A stretch of DNA of 64,000 bases from an uncultured Clostridia bacterium (GCA_944380265.1 CALWGY010000003.1:80032-144031), one strand, 5' to 3'. Shown: positions 55,137 through 63,693, counted from the first letter of the stretch. The notes: generated by a model from the letters alone, not told the origin. Made by a program: numbers and translations.

Positions 55137-56378
55137 ATGTCTAGGTTTATTTTACATTCTGATTTAAATAACTTTTATGCAAGTGTTGAATGTTTATATA
55201 ATCCAAAAATAAGAAACAAAGCGGTGGCTGTTGTTGGCGATCAAGAAAAAAGACACGGCATTGTGCTAGCAAAAAACTATATTGCAAAAAAATATGGAGT
55301 AAAAACTGGCGACACAATTTGGGAAGCAAAACAAAAATGCAAAGAAGAGTTGGTGCTTGTTACTGCAAACTTTGATAGATATTACTATATTTCAAAACTT
55401 GTTAAAAAAGTTTATAGGGAATACACAAACTATGTGGAAAGTTTTGGCATTGATGAAGCATGGCTAGACATAACAGAAAACGTTAAAAGTTTTTCCGAAG
55501 CATTTGAACTTGCTGAAAAAATTAGGAAACGCATAATTAGTCAGTTTGGATTAACTGTTAGCATTGGAGTTAGTTACAACAAAATTTTTGCCAAACTTGG
55601 CAGTGACCTTAAAAAACCAAATGCAACAACATTAATAACTCCACAAAACTATAAGGAGTTGGTGTGGAAACTTCCTGTAAGTGATTTGCTTTATGTTGGA
55701 AAGGCAACAAATGAAAAACTAACAAAGGCGGGAATTACAACAATTGGGCAACTGGCACAAACACCATGCCGTATTTTAAAAAGTATGCTTGGCAAAAATG
55801 GTGAAACATTGCACACTTTTGCAAATGGTGCCGACACAACGCCAGTTAAAAAATTTGATGAGAAAGAAGAAATTAAATCAGTTGGAAATTCAACAACCTG
55901 CCCAAAAGACTTAAAAACAAACGAAGAAGTTAGAGCGGTAATTTGTATTTTGTCGGAAAGTGTTGCAAGGCGATTGCGAGAAAAAAACTTGTGGTGTTCA
56001 ACTGTTTGCTTGTGGGTTAAAACAGACGACTTAAAAAGTTTTGAAGTTATGCACAAAATTGATTATCCAACAAATTTGGCTAGCACCATTTCCAGTGAAG
56101 CATACAAACTTTTTAAGTTTGATTGGAACAAAACTATTAGAGCAATTGGAGTTAGAGTTTGCGGACTTTGTGAAAAACCTGCGCAGTATAATTTTTTTAA
56201 TAATGAACAAACTATGCAAAAAAAGGAAAAGTTTGAAACCGTTGTTGATGGTTTGCGTGGCAGGTTTGGATATAATATTTTAAAGCGTGGAAGCGTGTGT
56301 GCTTCAAAGGAATTGGCGGAATTAAACCCAGAACATGTTGTTCATTCAATTCATCCAACTAGTTACTTTAAACCATAA
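55137..56378 (+). CDS. dinB: DNA polymerase IV (Y family)
   Basis: DinB copies damaged DNA with low fidelity. The 413-residue protein has the catalytic N-terminal Asp (LHSDLNNFYASVE), the metal site SFGIDEAWLDIT, the strand SIGVSYNKIFAKLGSDLKKP (20 residues), a thumb with helix-hairpin-helix (TTIGQLAQTPCRILKSMLG) and a little finger domain. The usual DMD-FFA is here DLN-FYA, as in clostridial members. Two ATGs are possible; the one at 55137 gives the canonical N-terminus and a workable distance from GGGGGG (55119-55124). A LexA box controls it, and a small partner gene follows 25 bp later. Confidence 0.94.
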   Translation: MSRFILHSDLNNFYASVECLYNPKIRNKAVAVVGDQEKRHGIVLAKNYIAKKYGVKTGDTIWEAKQKCKEELVLVTANFDRYYYISKLVKKVYREYTNYVESFGIDEAWLDITENVKSFSEAFELAEKIRKRIISQFGLTVSIGVSYNKIFAKLGSDLKKPNATTLITPQNYKELVWKLPVSDLLYVGKATNEKLTKAGITTIGQLAQTPCRILKSMLGKNGETLHTFANGADTTPVKKFDEKEEIKSVGNSTTCPKDLKTNEEVRAVICILSESVARRLREKNLWCSTVCLWVKTDDLKSFEVMHKIDYPTNLASTISSEAYKLFKFDWNKTIRAIGVRVCGLCEKPAQYNFFNNEQTMQKKEKFETVVDGLRGRFGYNILKRGSVCASKELAELNPEHVVHSIHPTSYFKP

Positions 56379-56403
56379 AACAACAATGTTTTAAACAAAA
56401 AAC

Positions 56404-56649
56404 ATGGGGTTTATGACAAAAAAGTATGTTTCTGTTTTGGTGTTGTTTGATGAACTTGGAAACAAAACTCCAAAACAAATTTTTTTGGAAGATGTTTGTT
56501 ATGAGATTAACAAGGTTTTAGAAATTAAAAATGTGGCCAGTTTAAAGGTGGGCGGAATTGGTGAAAGGTTTAAGGTTAGAATTAACAAAACAGAAACTTT
56601 TTTGTTTTACGAAAAGGAAGTTGAAAAATGGTTTGTTGAACTTAAATAA
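56404..56649 (+). CDS. Small conserved dinB-neighbour protein
   Basis: The 81-residue protein (or 78 from the ATG at 56413) reads VLVLFDELGNKTPKQIFLED, then EINKVLEIKNVASLKVGG, ERFKVRINKTETFLFYE and WFVEL. I recall this pattern (L-FD--G--TP, ASLK-GG, E-KWFVE) from small Clostridia proteins encoded beside dinB, with no assigned function. It begins 25 bp after dinB and shares its SOS-controlled transcript. An adapter or regulator of the polymerase is possible, but that is only an inference from position. Confidence 0.7.
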   Translation: MGFMTKKYVSVLVLFDELGNKTPKQIFLEDVCYEINKVLEIKNVASLKVGGIGERFKVRINKTETFLFYEKEVEKWFVELK

Positions 56650-56691
56650 AACGCAAATTTGCAAATATAAATTTTGTTTTGTTTGTTAATT

Positions 56692-56700
56692 TGATATAAT
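56692..56700 (+). promoter_or_regulatory. Extended -10 promoter
   Basis: TGATATAAT at 56692-56700, 48 bp before the gene at 56748. Confidence 0.6.
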
Positions 56701-56747
56701 TATTTTGTTAATTTATCACACTAAAAAATTAAAACTAATAAAGGAAA

Positions 56748-57299
56748 ATGAAGTTGGACAAAGTTAAGGCAAGCAAGTTTAATAATAAAACAATTATGCT
56801 ATATGTTTCAGCATTTTTAATTTTGGTTAGTGCGGTTGCATATTTTGTTCCGTTTGTTACTCACACCGAACCATACACACAAACAAAAACATATTTTAGT
56901 GGATTTGATTTCACTAAGGTGTTAATTGAAGAAAGTGCAACTTCAAAGTTTTTTGCAACACAAGCATTTTTTGAAATGGAAAAAACAAAAACCGTTGCAT
57001 ACATTATGGCAGTGCTTGGCCCAATTTGTTTTGTTAGTTCCGTTGTTATGTTTGTGTTAACATTTGTGGCTATTTATAAGCCAAACCTAAACAACATTTT
57101 TGCAATTGGAACAAACTTTGCTGTTTGGATAACGCTGTTTATTTGTGTTTTGTTTTTGGTTGGAAACTTGGCAGTAACTCGTGGTGAATATACTCTTAAC
57201 AACTATTCAGTTTCCATTGGAATAATTTTGGCAACCGCGTGTGTTGTGATAAGTTCTGTTTTAAATGCGCTAGTAATTTATTTGCCAAACAAAAAATAA
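56748..57299 (+). CDS. Four-helix membrane protein, unknown
   Basis: I do not recognise this 183-residue protein. It has four hydrophobic helices (about 15-35, 84-112, 117-140 and 150-176) with an extracytoplasmic loop of ~45 residues after the first (FVTHTEPYTQTKTYFSGFDF). The end is basic (LPNKK). AAAGGAAA is close before the ATG. It is a single-gene unit with an extended -10 promoter and its own terminator. The layout resembles small tetraspan proteins common in Bacillota genomes, such as those at 60641 and 61249, but without a SHOCT tail. Confidence 0.65.
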   Translation: MKLDKVKASKFNNKTIMLYVSAFLILVSAVAYFVPFVTHTEPYTQTKTYFSGFDFTKVLIEESATSKFFATQAFFEMEKTKTVAYIMAVLGPICFVSSVVMFVLTFVAIYKPNLNNIFAIGTNFAVWITLFICVLFLVGNLAVTRGEYTLNNYSVSIGIILATACVVISSVLNALVIYLPNKK

Positions 57300-57344
57300 A
57301 AAACCGCAAATAAAAAATAAAGAAACTACAAGATAATATATAAT

Positions 57345-57383
57345 AAAAAAAACAACTTCAATTAATTTTAAGTTGTTTTTTTT
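57345..57383 (+). terminator. Terminator
   Basis: AACAACTT (57351-57358) pairs with AAGTTGTT (57370-57377), followed by T residues. Confidence 0.88.
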
Positions 57384-57542
57384 GAGTGTGTTTATTATAC
57401 TTTTATTGCATGATTAGTTATGTTTATTGATAATTTGTCCTTGTGGAATTAAAACAATAAAAAATAAATTTTAAAAAATTTAGGAGTAAACAAAGTTAAA
57501 ACTTGGAAAAAAGCAAAGTTAAATTTGTTTTAAAATAAAAAT

Positions 57543-58412
57543 ATGATTTGTAATTTGTGTCCAAGAAAATGCAATGTTAATAGAGATTTAAAAAGTGGAT
57601 TTTGCGGAGTTTCTAACACTTTAAAAGTTGCACGCGCACAACTTCACTTTTGGGAAGAACCCATCATTTCGGGAACTAATGGTAGCGGAACCATATTTTT
57701 TTCTGGTTGCAACTTAAAATGCGTTTATTGTCAAAATTATAACATTTCAAAGGAAAATTTTGGCAAAGATATTACAACCCAAAGGCTGGCAGAAATTTTT
57801 AAGGAACTAGAAAATGCAGGTGCACACAACATAAACCTGGTAACACCCAGCCACTATGTTAAACAAATTGTGGAAGCATTAAACATTTATAAACCCAAAA
57901 TTCCTGTGGTTTATAACACAAGTGGGTATGATAGTGTTGAAGAGTTAAAAATGCTTGAAGGTTATGTTGATGTTTTCTTAACCGATTTAAAGTATTATTC
58001 CAGCGAACTTTCACAAAAATATTCCAGTGCAAAAAACTATTTTGAAATGTGCAGTTTGGCAATTAAGGAAATGATTAGGCAACAACCAAAAAATGTTATG
58101 GAAAATGGACTAATTAAAAAAGGTGTTATTATTAGGCATATGGTTTTGCCAAATTGCATAGATGATAGTTTTAAAGTTTTGGAATGGATAAAAAACAATT
58201 TGGGTGAAGATGTTATTGTTAGTGTTATGGGGCAATACACTCCATATTTTAATGCGTCAAAATTTCCTGAAATAAACCGAAAGTTAAAACCTGTGGAATA
58301 TAAGTTGGTTATTAATCATTTTAACAAACTTGGCTTAAAAAATGGATTTATGCAAAGTTTGGATAGTGCAGATGAAAATTTTATTCCACCATTTAATTTG
58401 GAAGGAGTTTAA
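57543..58412 (+). CDS. Radical SAM protein, PflX/COG1313 type
   Basis: The 289-residue protein has an N-terminal Cys set (MICNLCPRKCNVNRDLKSGF then C) and the radical SAM motif FSGCNLKCVYCQNYNIS with Cys-x3-Cys-x2-Cys (about 57-64), which binds a 4Fe-4S cluster and SAM. INLVTPSHYV and IRHMVLPNC complete the family pattern of PflA-like proteins (COG1313, PflX). Members are named after pyruvate formate-lyase activase, but their targets are mostly unknown. No glycyl radical enzyme gene is beside it. The ribosome binding site is weak (TTAGGAG lies 60 bases upstream), so translation may start poorly. Confidence 0.87.
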   Translation: MICNLCPRKCNVNRDLKSGFCGVSNTLKVARAQLHFWEEPIISGTNGSGTIFFSGCNLKCVYCQNYNISKENFGKDITTQRLAEIFKELENAGAHNINLVTPSHYVKQIVEALNIYKPKIPVVYNTSGYDSVEELKMLEGYVDVFLTDLKYYSSELSQKYSSAKNYFEMCSLAIKEMIRQQPKNVMENGLIKKGVIIRHMVLPNCIDDSFKVLEWIKNNLGEDVIVSVMGQYTPYFNASKFPEINRKLKPVEYKLVINHFNKLGLKNGFMQSLDSADENFIPPFNLEGV

Positions 58413-58442
58413 AAAAACACCAAATTTTTTGGTGTTTTTTTG
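58413..58442. terminator. Bidirectional terminator
   Basis: AACACCAAA with TTTGGTGTT (58416-58436), flanked by A and T runs, between convergent genes. Confidence 0.88.
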
Positions 58443-58466
58443 TTTTTTTAATTTAACATTTCACAA

Positions 58467-59291
58467 CTATTTTCCCATAGTTTTATTTTTCCATGCGCTA
58501 AGTGGTTCTTCCACCAAATCGAAATTAGCAAACTTTTCAACATAATCGGTGCAATCAATGTGTGAAACACTTAAATTATTGTTGCTGTTTTTAATTTCAA
58601 CCAGCATCCTTCCACCATTAAACAAAAACTCTGATTGTGTTAATGTTTTGCCATTAATGATTATTTCATCTGGATAGTTGTGTTTTAAGTGCTCATCTTT
58701 TGCAGGATTTAACTGCAAAGTTTGTCCGTTGTTTAGTTCGGTGTTAATTTGTGATTGTTTGTTTGTAAATGCAAATGCCCCATTGTTAATTATAATTGTT
58801 TTAGTGGTTACAAATGGTGGAGTTTGTGGAATAAAATATTTAGGCGAAAATGTGTTAACAAGTTCAATGGCTTTTGGTTGCAAATGTGTTTTTAATGCTC
58901 GTGAGTTTTTGTTTTGTGGAATGCTAGGTTTATAATAAAGGTCCTGATTAACCATAAAAAAGTTTTCAGGTTTTGTGTTTTCGGTTGTTATTTTGTAAAG
59001 GCTGTTTAGTTTTGCAAATGGATATATATACCCTTGTTTTTCAATAACCTTAACACTTGCCGGAATGTTAATTACATTTATTGTTTGGTTTGCTAAGTTT
59101 GCAATTGCACCAAAACTTATTTCATCAACTTCTGGCAAATTTAACACACCACCATTAATTACTTGTGGTAAAATTTGTTTTAAAACCAAAACTTTTGCGC
59201 TTTTGGAGTTGCCAATTTTTTGTGTTTTAATCTCAACAATAAATCCTTGTTTTTTAAAACTATATTCTTTAAATTTATCAACAAAACTCAT
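58467..59291 (-). CDS. Unknown protein with one BspA-like leucine-rich segment
   Basis: The 274-residue protein has no signal peptide or membrane helix. Near residue 75-100, INVINIPASVKVIEKQGYIY then FAKLNSLYKIT resembles a BspA-type leucine-rich repeat (I-IP-SV--I---F--), and LPEVDEISFGAIANL before it could be another. The remainder is Asn/Lys-rich without known motifs. BspA-like repeats mediate binding in surface or intracellular proteins of gut bacteria. The role here is unknown. Translation starts at an ATG preceded by GGAGAAAATT. Confidence 0.55.
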   Translation of the reverse strand: MSFVDKFKEYSFKKQGFIVEIKTQKIGNSKSAKVLVLKQILPQVINGGVLNLPEVDEISFGAIANLANQTINVINIPASVKVIEKQGYIYPFAKLNSLYKITTENTKPENFFMVNQDLYYKPSIPQNKNSRALKTHLQPKAIELVNTFSPKYFIPQTPPFVTTKTIIINNGAFAFTNKQSQINTELNNGQTLQLNPAKDEHLKHNYPDEIIINGKTLTQSEFLFNGGRMLVEIKNSNNNLSVSHIDCTDYVEKFANFDLVEEPLSAWKNKTMGK

Positions 59292-59471
59292 AATTTTCTC
59301 CGTGCTTAAATTTTACTATATTGCAAGTTTGTTGTCAATATGCAATTTTTTAAAAAACTTAAAATTATGGCTTTATTTTTAGAATTTCAACTTTTTAAAA
59401 TTTCAATTTTATAAAAATTAAAACGGTTTTAAACAAATTTAATAAATTTTATTTGTTTTGTTTAAAAAATT

Positions 59472-59498
59472 AAAAAAACCACATGATTGTGGTTTTTA
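59472..59498 (-). terminator. Terminator of the gene at 59539
   Basis: AAAACCACA (59475-59483) pairs with TGTGGTTTT (59488-59496) over TGAT. On the minus strand a T run follows. Confidence 0.85.
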
Positions 59499-59538
59499 AT
59501 AAACAAAGAATTTAAAACAATTTTTATAAGTTGATTTT

Positions 59539-59925
59539 TTATAATGTTGTTAAAAAATCATAAAATTTTGTTGACGTGGTGTTAAGGTTTAAGTAAAAAC
59601 ATCTGCCAGTGTATTCGTTGTTATAAAATCTAACAACGTTAAAACCATACATATCTGGCAAAATTTGAATTAAAAGTTTTGAAAATGGCATTTCAGCAAA
59701 AGATTGCTCTTCGTTAAACCTAAACTCAATCCAGTAACCTTTTTTCATGGATTCAATAGTTAGTTTGTGAATTGAAACACCAAAGGCTGGCGAAAAATAT
59801 GATTTGTCGGTTAATTGCTTTAAAGGTTCTTCCAAAATTTGTTTGTCCACAATTTTTGGAACACCATTAACGTATAAAGCAATTTCGTTACAATTAAAAA
59901 AATAATCTGATAGTTGTTGTTCCAT
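59539..59925 (-). CDS. Small cytoplasmic protein, unknown
   Basis: I do not recognise this 128-residue protein. It is soluble, mixed alpha/beta by appearance (YFFNCNEIALYVNGVPKIVD, YWIEFRFNEEQSFAEMPF, GRCFYLNLNTTSTKFYDFL). AAGGAGTAAC before the ATG is a strong ribosome binding site. Its upstream side is the repeat pair at 59980, only 54 bp away, so any promoter must lie in or next to the repeat. Confidence 0.6.
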   Translation of the reverse strand: MEQQLSDYFFNCNEIALYVNGVPKIVDKQILEEPLKQLTDKSYFSPAFGVSIHKLTIESMKKGYWIEFRFNEEQSFAEMPFSKLLIQILPDMYGFNVVRFYNNEYTGRCFYLNLNTTSTKFYDFLTTL

Positions 59926-59979
59926 TTGTTACTCCTTAAAAACTTGCTTTGTTATGTTAAATTTGAAAAAAATTATATT

Positions 59980-60279
59980 ATAAACTAAGTGATGTTAAAA
60001 TTTAAACAAGTTAAATTTTAATGTTTGCTTATGCAAACCACACAATAAATTGTGCCACCACAGTTTGAATAAACATCAGTTGTATGCAAATATCACTTTC
60101 AGTGCTGCTTGCCTACAACTTCCGATAATATAAACTAAGTGATGTTAAAATTTAAACAAGTTAAATTTTAATGTTTGCTTATGCAAACCACACAATAAAT
60201 TGTGCCACCACAGTTTGAATAAACATCAGTTGTATGCAAATATCACTTTCAGTGCTGCTTGCCTACAACTTCCGATAAT
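59980..60279 (+). repeat. Two identical 150-bp structured repeats in tandem
   Basis: Units 59980-60129 and 60130-60279 match at all 150 positions by eye. Each has domain I closed by GTGATG facing CACCAC (one A-C mismatch), inner hairpins TTAAAATTTAA/TTAAATTTTAA, GTTTGC-TTAT-GCAAAC and CACAAT/ATTGTG, then domain II with AGTTG/CAACT and tip CACT-TTC-AGTG. Full identity suggests recent duplication or gene conversion. They lie in a divergent gap (59926-60640) that otherwise holds only AT-rich DNA. Confidence 0.92.
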
Positions 60280-60553
60280 ATAAAATAATTCTATCATAAA
60301 ATTTGTTTATAGTTTAACAAAATTAAAAATGTTTTGTTAGTTTTATCACTTTTTTTAAAAAACAAAAGTTAATGTGGCAAGTGTGACAAAGGTATATTTG
60401 AAATGATTTGTGTTAAAATAATTTATAAATTAAAATTTTTAATTAAAAAATCGTTTTCAAAAAAATCACTTAAAAAATCATTTTTTTAAGTTAAATTTTA
60501 TTAAATTCAAAAATAAAAAAGCAATAAAAAGTTTTGCATTTATAACTTTTATT
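60280..60553. other. AT-rich gap after the repeat pair
   Basis: No open frame, hairpin with T tract or repeat was found in these ~270 bases. AAAAAATCACTTAAAAAATC and similar A/T runs dominate. Confidence 0.4.
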
Positions 60554-60562
60554 TGATATAAT
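60554..60562 (+). promoter_or_regulatory. Extended -10 promoter of the first SHOCT gene
   Basis: TGATATAAT at 60554-60562, 79 bp before the start. Confidence 0.6.
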
Positions 60563-60640
60563 ACAATTAGCATTAATAAAATTATTATATTATTTTATCT
60601 ATAAGATTAGAAAAAATTAATTTTCAAGGTTAAAATTTTA

Positions 60641-61195
60641 ATGAGTAAAACTAAAAAAACCTTAATGTTTACAAGTGCAATATTAATGATTGTTTCCGGA
60701 ATTGTTACCGGTGTTTTGTGTTGCTTGTTAATTTTTTCTGCTGCAAATTTTGAAAAACTTGTTTTAAAACTTTCAAACGCAGATGCTAGCAACTATGATC
60801 AAGTTCAAAAAATTGTTCAAATCATTGTTTCTTTTGTAACGGCTGGCAGTGTGGTTGGAATTGTGTTTGGAGGAATTAGCATTAAGTTTTGCCTATATTC
60901 TCCAATTGAATTTTATCAAAAGAAAAGTGTTGTTTTAACAGTTGCAATAATTTGCACAATTGTTGTTAATGTAATTGTTGGTGCATTATATATTTTGGCT
61001 ACAACGTGGCCAGATGAAAACTTAAAGTTTGAAGATGATGTCGAAAACAAAAAAGAAGTTAATGTTGACAAACTAATGGAAAAACTTGAAAAACTTAATG
61101 AAATGAAAAAACAAAATTTGATTAATGATGAAGAGTTTGAAAAGTTAAAACATGACATTTTGAAAGGTACTCCACTTGAAGAAAAAAGCAAGTAA
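60641..61195 (+). CDS. Membrane protein with C-terminal SHOCT domain
   Basis: The 184-residue protein has three hydrophobic helices (about 9-35, 60-82 and 92-119) and a C-terminal SHOCT domain (LMEKLEKLNEMKKQNLINDE then EFEKLKHDIL, about 142-172). SHOCT is a short helical oligomerisation motif found at the ends of many membrane proteins. It resembles the next gene in order and length, so the two are probably paralogues. Its terminator stem overlaps its own last codons. Function unknown. Confidence 0.75.
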   Translation: MSKTKKTLMFTSAILMIVSGIVTGVLCCLLIFSAANFEKLVLKLSNADASNYDQVQKIVQIIVSFVTAGSVVGIVFGGISIKFCLYSPIEFYQKKSVVLTVAIICTIVVNVIVGALYILATTWPDENLKFEDDVENKKEVNVDKLMEKLEKLNEMKKQNLINDEEFEKLKHDILKGTPLEEKSK

Positions 61196-61213
61196 CAAAA
61201 AACTTGCTTTTTA
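61183..61213 (+). terminator. Terminator overlapping the stop of the first SHOCT gene
   Basis: AAAAAGCAAGT (61183-61193) pairs with ACTTGCTTTTT (61202-61212). The left arm encodes the last residues and the stop codon. Confidence 0.85.
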
Positions 61214-61248
61214 TTTTAATCCAAACATATTATTTGCAGGAGATATGT

Positions 61249-61839
61249 ATGAAAAGAAGAAAAACATTGTTAATTTGGGCAAGTGTTATAAACTTTGTTG
61301 CAACATTATTTTTTATTTATAGTGCTGTAATTTTAATTAATAATGTTGATGGTTTTGCCGACCAAATGAAACAAATGTTAATTGAAATGTATGGCGACAC
61401 AAATTTAGCCATTGAATATTTAAATATGTGTGGGCAATATTTTATTATTTCAGCAGTTGTTAATGCAGTGTTTGGGGGTATTTATTTGTGGTTTGCATTA
61501 ATGAGAGAAAAAACTTTTTTCAAAAACAAAATTTGGTTAACAGTTACAGCAATTATTAATGTGTTTTTAGGAATGGGGCTTATTAGTTTAATTTTGGTTT
61601 TAATTGTTATTTTAACAGTTAAATCTCAACAATCTTTTGAGTTTGAAACCATAACACCACAAAACACACAAGTGGGGTTAAGTTCAAATTCGGAAGAACT
61701 TAAAGAACAATTAAAAATTAGAAACATGGCAGAAAAAATTGAACTTATTAAACACCTAAAACAAGAAGGTAGCATAACCGAAGCGGAATATAACAAATTG
61801 CTAGATGAAATAATCAGTGAAGGTGTTAAAGAAGAATAA
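61249..61839 (+). CDS. Membrane protein with C-terminal SHOCT domain (paralogue)
   Basis: The 196-residue protein has three helices (about 8-31, 58-82 and 92-121), a polar linker with Thr/Gln/Ser, and the SHOCT motif MAEKIELIKHLKQEGSITEA then EYNKLLDEII (about 158-187). The frame extends to 61204, but AGGAGAT (61238-61244) marks the ATG at 61249. It lies directly after its paralogue, beyond that gene's terminator, so expression may be partly separate. Function unknown. Confidence 0.75.
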   Translation: MKRRKTLLIWASVINFVATLFFIYSAVILINNVDGFADQMKQMLIEMYGDTNLAIEYLNMCGQYFIISAVVNAVFGGIYLWFALMREKTFFKNKIWLTVTAIINVFLGMGLISLILVLIVILTVKSQQSFEFETITPQNTQVGLSSNSEELKEQLKIRNMAEKIELIKHLKQEGSITEAEYNKLLDEIISEGVKEE

Positions 61840-61942
61840 TTATGAAATTTTGCAAAATCACATTTGTTTTGGTGTAGTTTAAAAATTTAACAACATAAAT
61901 TAGTTAAACATAAAAATTTAAAACATAAAATTTGATTGCAAA

Positions 61943-61974
61943 ACAAAAAAGCCACAATTAAGTGGCTTTTTTAT
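61943..61974. terminator. Bidirectional terminator
   Basis: GCCAC-AATTAA-GTGGC (61951-61966) with flanking A and T runs, between the second SHOCT gene and the leftward gene at 61982. Confidence 0.9.
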
Positions 61975-61981
61975 TGTTTTA

Positions 61982-62911
61982 TTATTTTTTTCCGCCAGAG
62001 TTTTGTTCGCTATTTACAAAGTTAAAATATGCTTTGTTTAAATCAACACCATTTTGCACGGCATATTGCATAATTATTGCGCGATTTTTTTCGTTAGCAA
62101 CTGGGTCCTGTGAGAAGATTGATGCTGTTAACAAATTAACATAGGAGTCCGACCTTGGGGTGCTGCTATTTGTGTTTAGGTTATAATTTGTTCCTTTATG
62201 ACTTGAAGCAACTTGCATAATTCCAGTTTTTCTTTCAATTTGGTTTAATAAACTATCGCTTCTTCCAACATAAGAAAGCAAAATTGTGTACATGCTTCTA
62301 ACCTCTTCATCATCGTGGCCTTGAACAGTTTTAATGTTTTTAATAAAATTTTCAACGGTTCTAAATTCTTCATCTTCTTTTTCAATTTGTTGTTTTGTTG
62401 GATGTAAAACATCGGTGTTAACGTTTTTTGCAATATCATTAACAATAAATTGAATTTGTGGTTCAGTAAAGCCAAATTCCATAAGAGTGTCCAAAGCATC
62501 GGCAGATGTTGTGTTTATTTTCTTTGCAATTGCTTCTTGTTCATCGTGGCTTAGTTTCGAAATTTTACTACCCAATTTTTCTTCACATTGTTCTCCAACA
62601 GTTTCACGTAATTCTTTAATTGAACACAACACATCTTGCCATGCTTCTGTAATAATTTTTTCATCAATATTTTTAGTTTCTCTTTCTTCAAGAAGAGAAG
62701 TGTAAATATCATGTTGACTTTCAATTTGTTGCCAAATTTCCATTGCTTTTTTGTTCTTGCAAATTTCTTTTAAAATAATTGTGTATGCATGAAGATTGTC
62801 AACAGCACTTGCATATTTATCAACAGTTTGCAAAAACTTTGTTGCTTTAAGTGTTGTTTGTTCAGTAGCATACGCCATTTTTTCAAGTTTCATTCTGTTT
62901 TTTAAATCCAT
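61982..62911 (-). CDS. Soluble helical protein, unknown
   Basis: I do not recognise this 309-residue protein. It is mostly alpha-helical and charged (MKLEKMAYATEQTTLKATKF, KKAMEIWQQIESQHDIYTSL, VENFIKNIKTVQGHDDEEVR), with no signal peptide. A Ser/Thr/Asn linker (~240-260) separates a final short helical part that ends NSEQNSGGKK. GGAGGTTTTTT before the ATG is the best ribosome binding site in the window and TTGACA-N16-TATACT precedes it, so it should be well expressed. It diverges from another unknown gene (63092). Confidence 0.6.
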   Translation of the reverse strand: MDLKNRMKLEKMAYATEQTTLKATKFLQTVDKYASAVDNLHAYTIILKEICKNKKAMEIWQQIESQHDIYTSLLEERETKNIDEKIITEAWQDVLCSIKELRETVGEQCEEKLGSKISKLSHDEQEAIAKKINTTSADALDTLMEFGFTEPQIQFIVNDIAKNVNTDVLHPTKQQIEKEDEEFRTVENFIKNIKTVQGHDDEEVRSMYTILLSYVGRSDSLLNQIERKTGIMQVASSHKGTNYNLNTNSSTPRSDSYVNLLTASIFSQDPVANEKNRAIIMQYAVQNGVDLNKAYFNFVNSEQNSGGKK

Positions 62912-62948
62912 AAAAAACCTCCAAATAGGTTTAAATCTATTATTAATT

Positions 62949-62976
62949 AGTATATCATAAAAACAAAAACTGTCAA
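62949..62976 (-). promoter_or_regulatory. Strong promoter of the gene at 61982
   Basis: On the minus strand TTGACA (62976-62971), 16-bp spacer and TGATATACT (-10 at 62954-62949). Confidence 0.8.
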
Positions 62977-63034
62977 CGTTTAATTAATTTTATGGTGTAA
63001 CAACAAAAAAATCAAATATTTGGTTATTTTGCTC

Positions 63035-63063
63035 ATTGTAAATATTTTTTATTGTGGTAAAAT
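63035..63063 (+). promoter_or_regulatory. Promoter of the gene at 63092
   Basis: Extended -10 TGGTAAAAT (63055-63063) with ATTGTA at the -35 position. Confidence 0.55.
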
Positions 63064-63091
63064 GGTAATAGAAAGAAGAAGGGGAAAGATT

Positions 63092-63616
63092 ATGAATTAT
63101 TCAAACACATTAATGTATAACACCTTAGAACAAATGGCAAAAAGGTTTTCACCTAATGCACAAATTGATGCAAATTATGGCGTTAAAGATGTTTTGTTCT
63201 TTATTTTGGATACAACCCATGATGTTGACAGAATGATGTTACTTGCACATTTTACAAGAAAAGCATTAAGTGAGTCTAACGGTGTTAAACCAGAAGAAGT
63301 TAAACTTGAACAAATTATGGTGGAAGTTAGAAAAGCTGTTAGAACTTTTGACGCACACCCATCAGGATATTTTGGTTTGCAAGGAATTTTGAAATGCCGT
63401 GCAGTTTATAAAGATATTAAGTCTGGCATTTTTCAAGAATCCAAAGCTGAAAAAGGATATAAAAGCGAATCAGATTACAACACAAAGGAAGTTCCTGTTG
63501 AATATTCTAAATTAGATATTAAAACAGCCGCAGTAATAGAAAATTCAATGCCTCACTTAATGGAAGGAAAAGGAACTTTTGTTTCTAAAATTGAAGGACA
63601 AGGCCAAGGGAAATAA
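63092..63616 (+). CDS. Soluble protein, unknown
   Basis: I do not recognise this 174-residue protein. The first ~110 residues look folded and mainly helical (YNTLEQMAKRFSPNAQIDAN, DVLFFILDTTHDVDRMMLLA, VEVRKAVRTFDAHPSGYFGL). The rest is polar and ends GKGTFVSKIEGQGQGK. No signal peptide. AAGGGGAAAG before the ATG at 63092 fixes the start; a longer frame begins at 63020 but has no such site. It is divergent from the gene at 61982, and both are highly expressed-looking unknowns, possibly a functional pair. Confidence 0.6.
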   Translation: MNYSNTLMYNTLEQMAKRFSPNAQIDANYGVKDVLFFILDTTHDVDRMMLLAHFTRKALSESNGVKPEEVKLEQIMVEVRKAVRTFDAHPSGYFGLQGILKCRAVYKDIKSGIFQESKAEKGYKSESDYNTKEVPVEYSKLDIKTAAVIENSMPHLMEGKGTFVSKIEGQGQGK

Positions 63617-63636
63617 AAAATTACACAACTAACAAA

Positions 63637-63667
63637 AACTGAGTGCTTTTTGTGCTCAGTTTTTTGT
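63637..63667 (+). terminator. Terminator
   Basis: AAAACTGAG with CTCAGTTTT (63636-63664) over an 11-base loop, then T residues. Confidence 0.8.
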
Positions 63668-63693
63668 TTGTTTTCAAAATTTATTGTGATATT

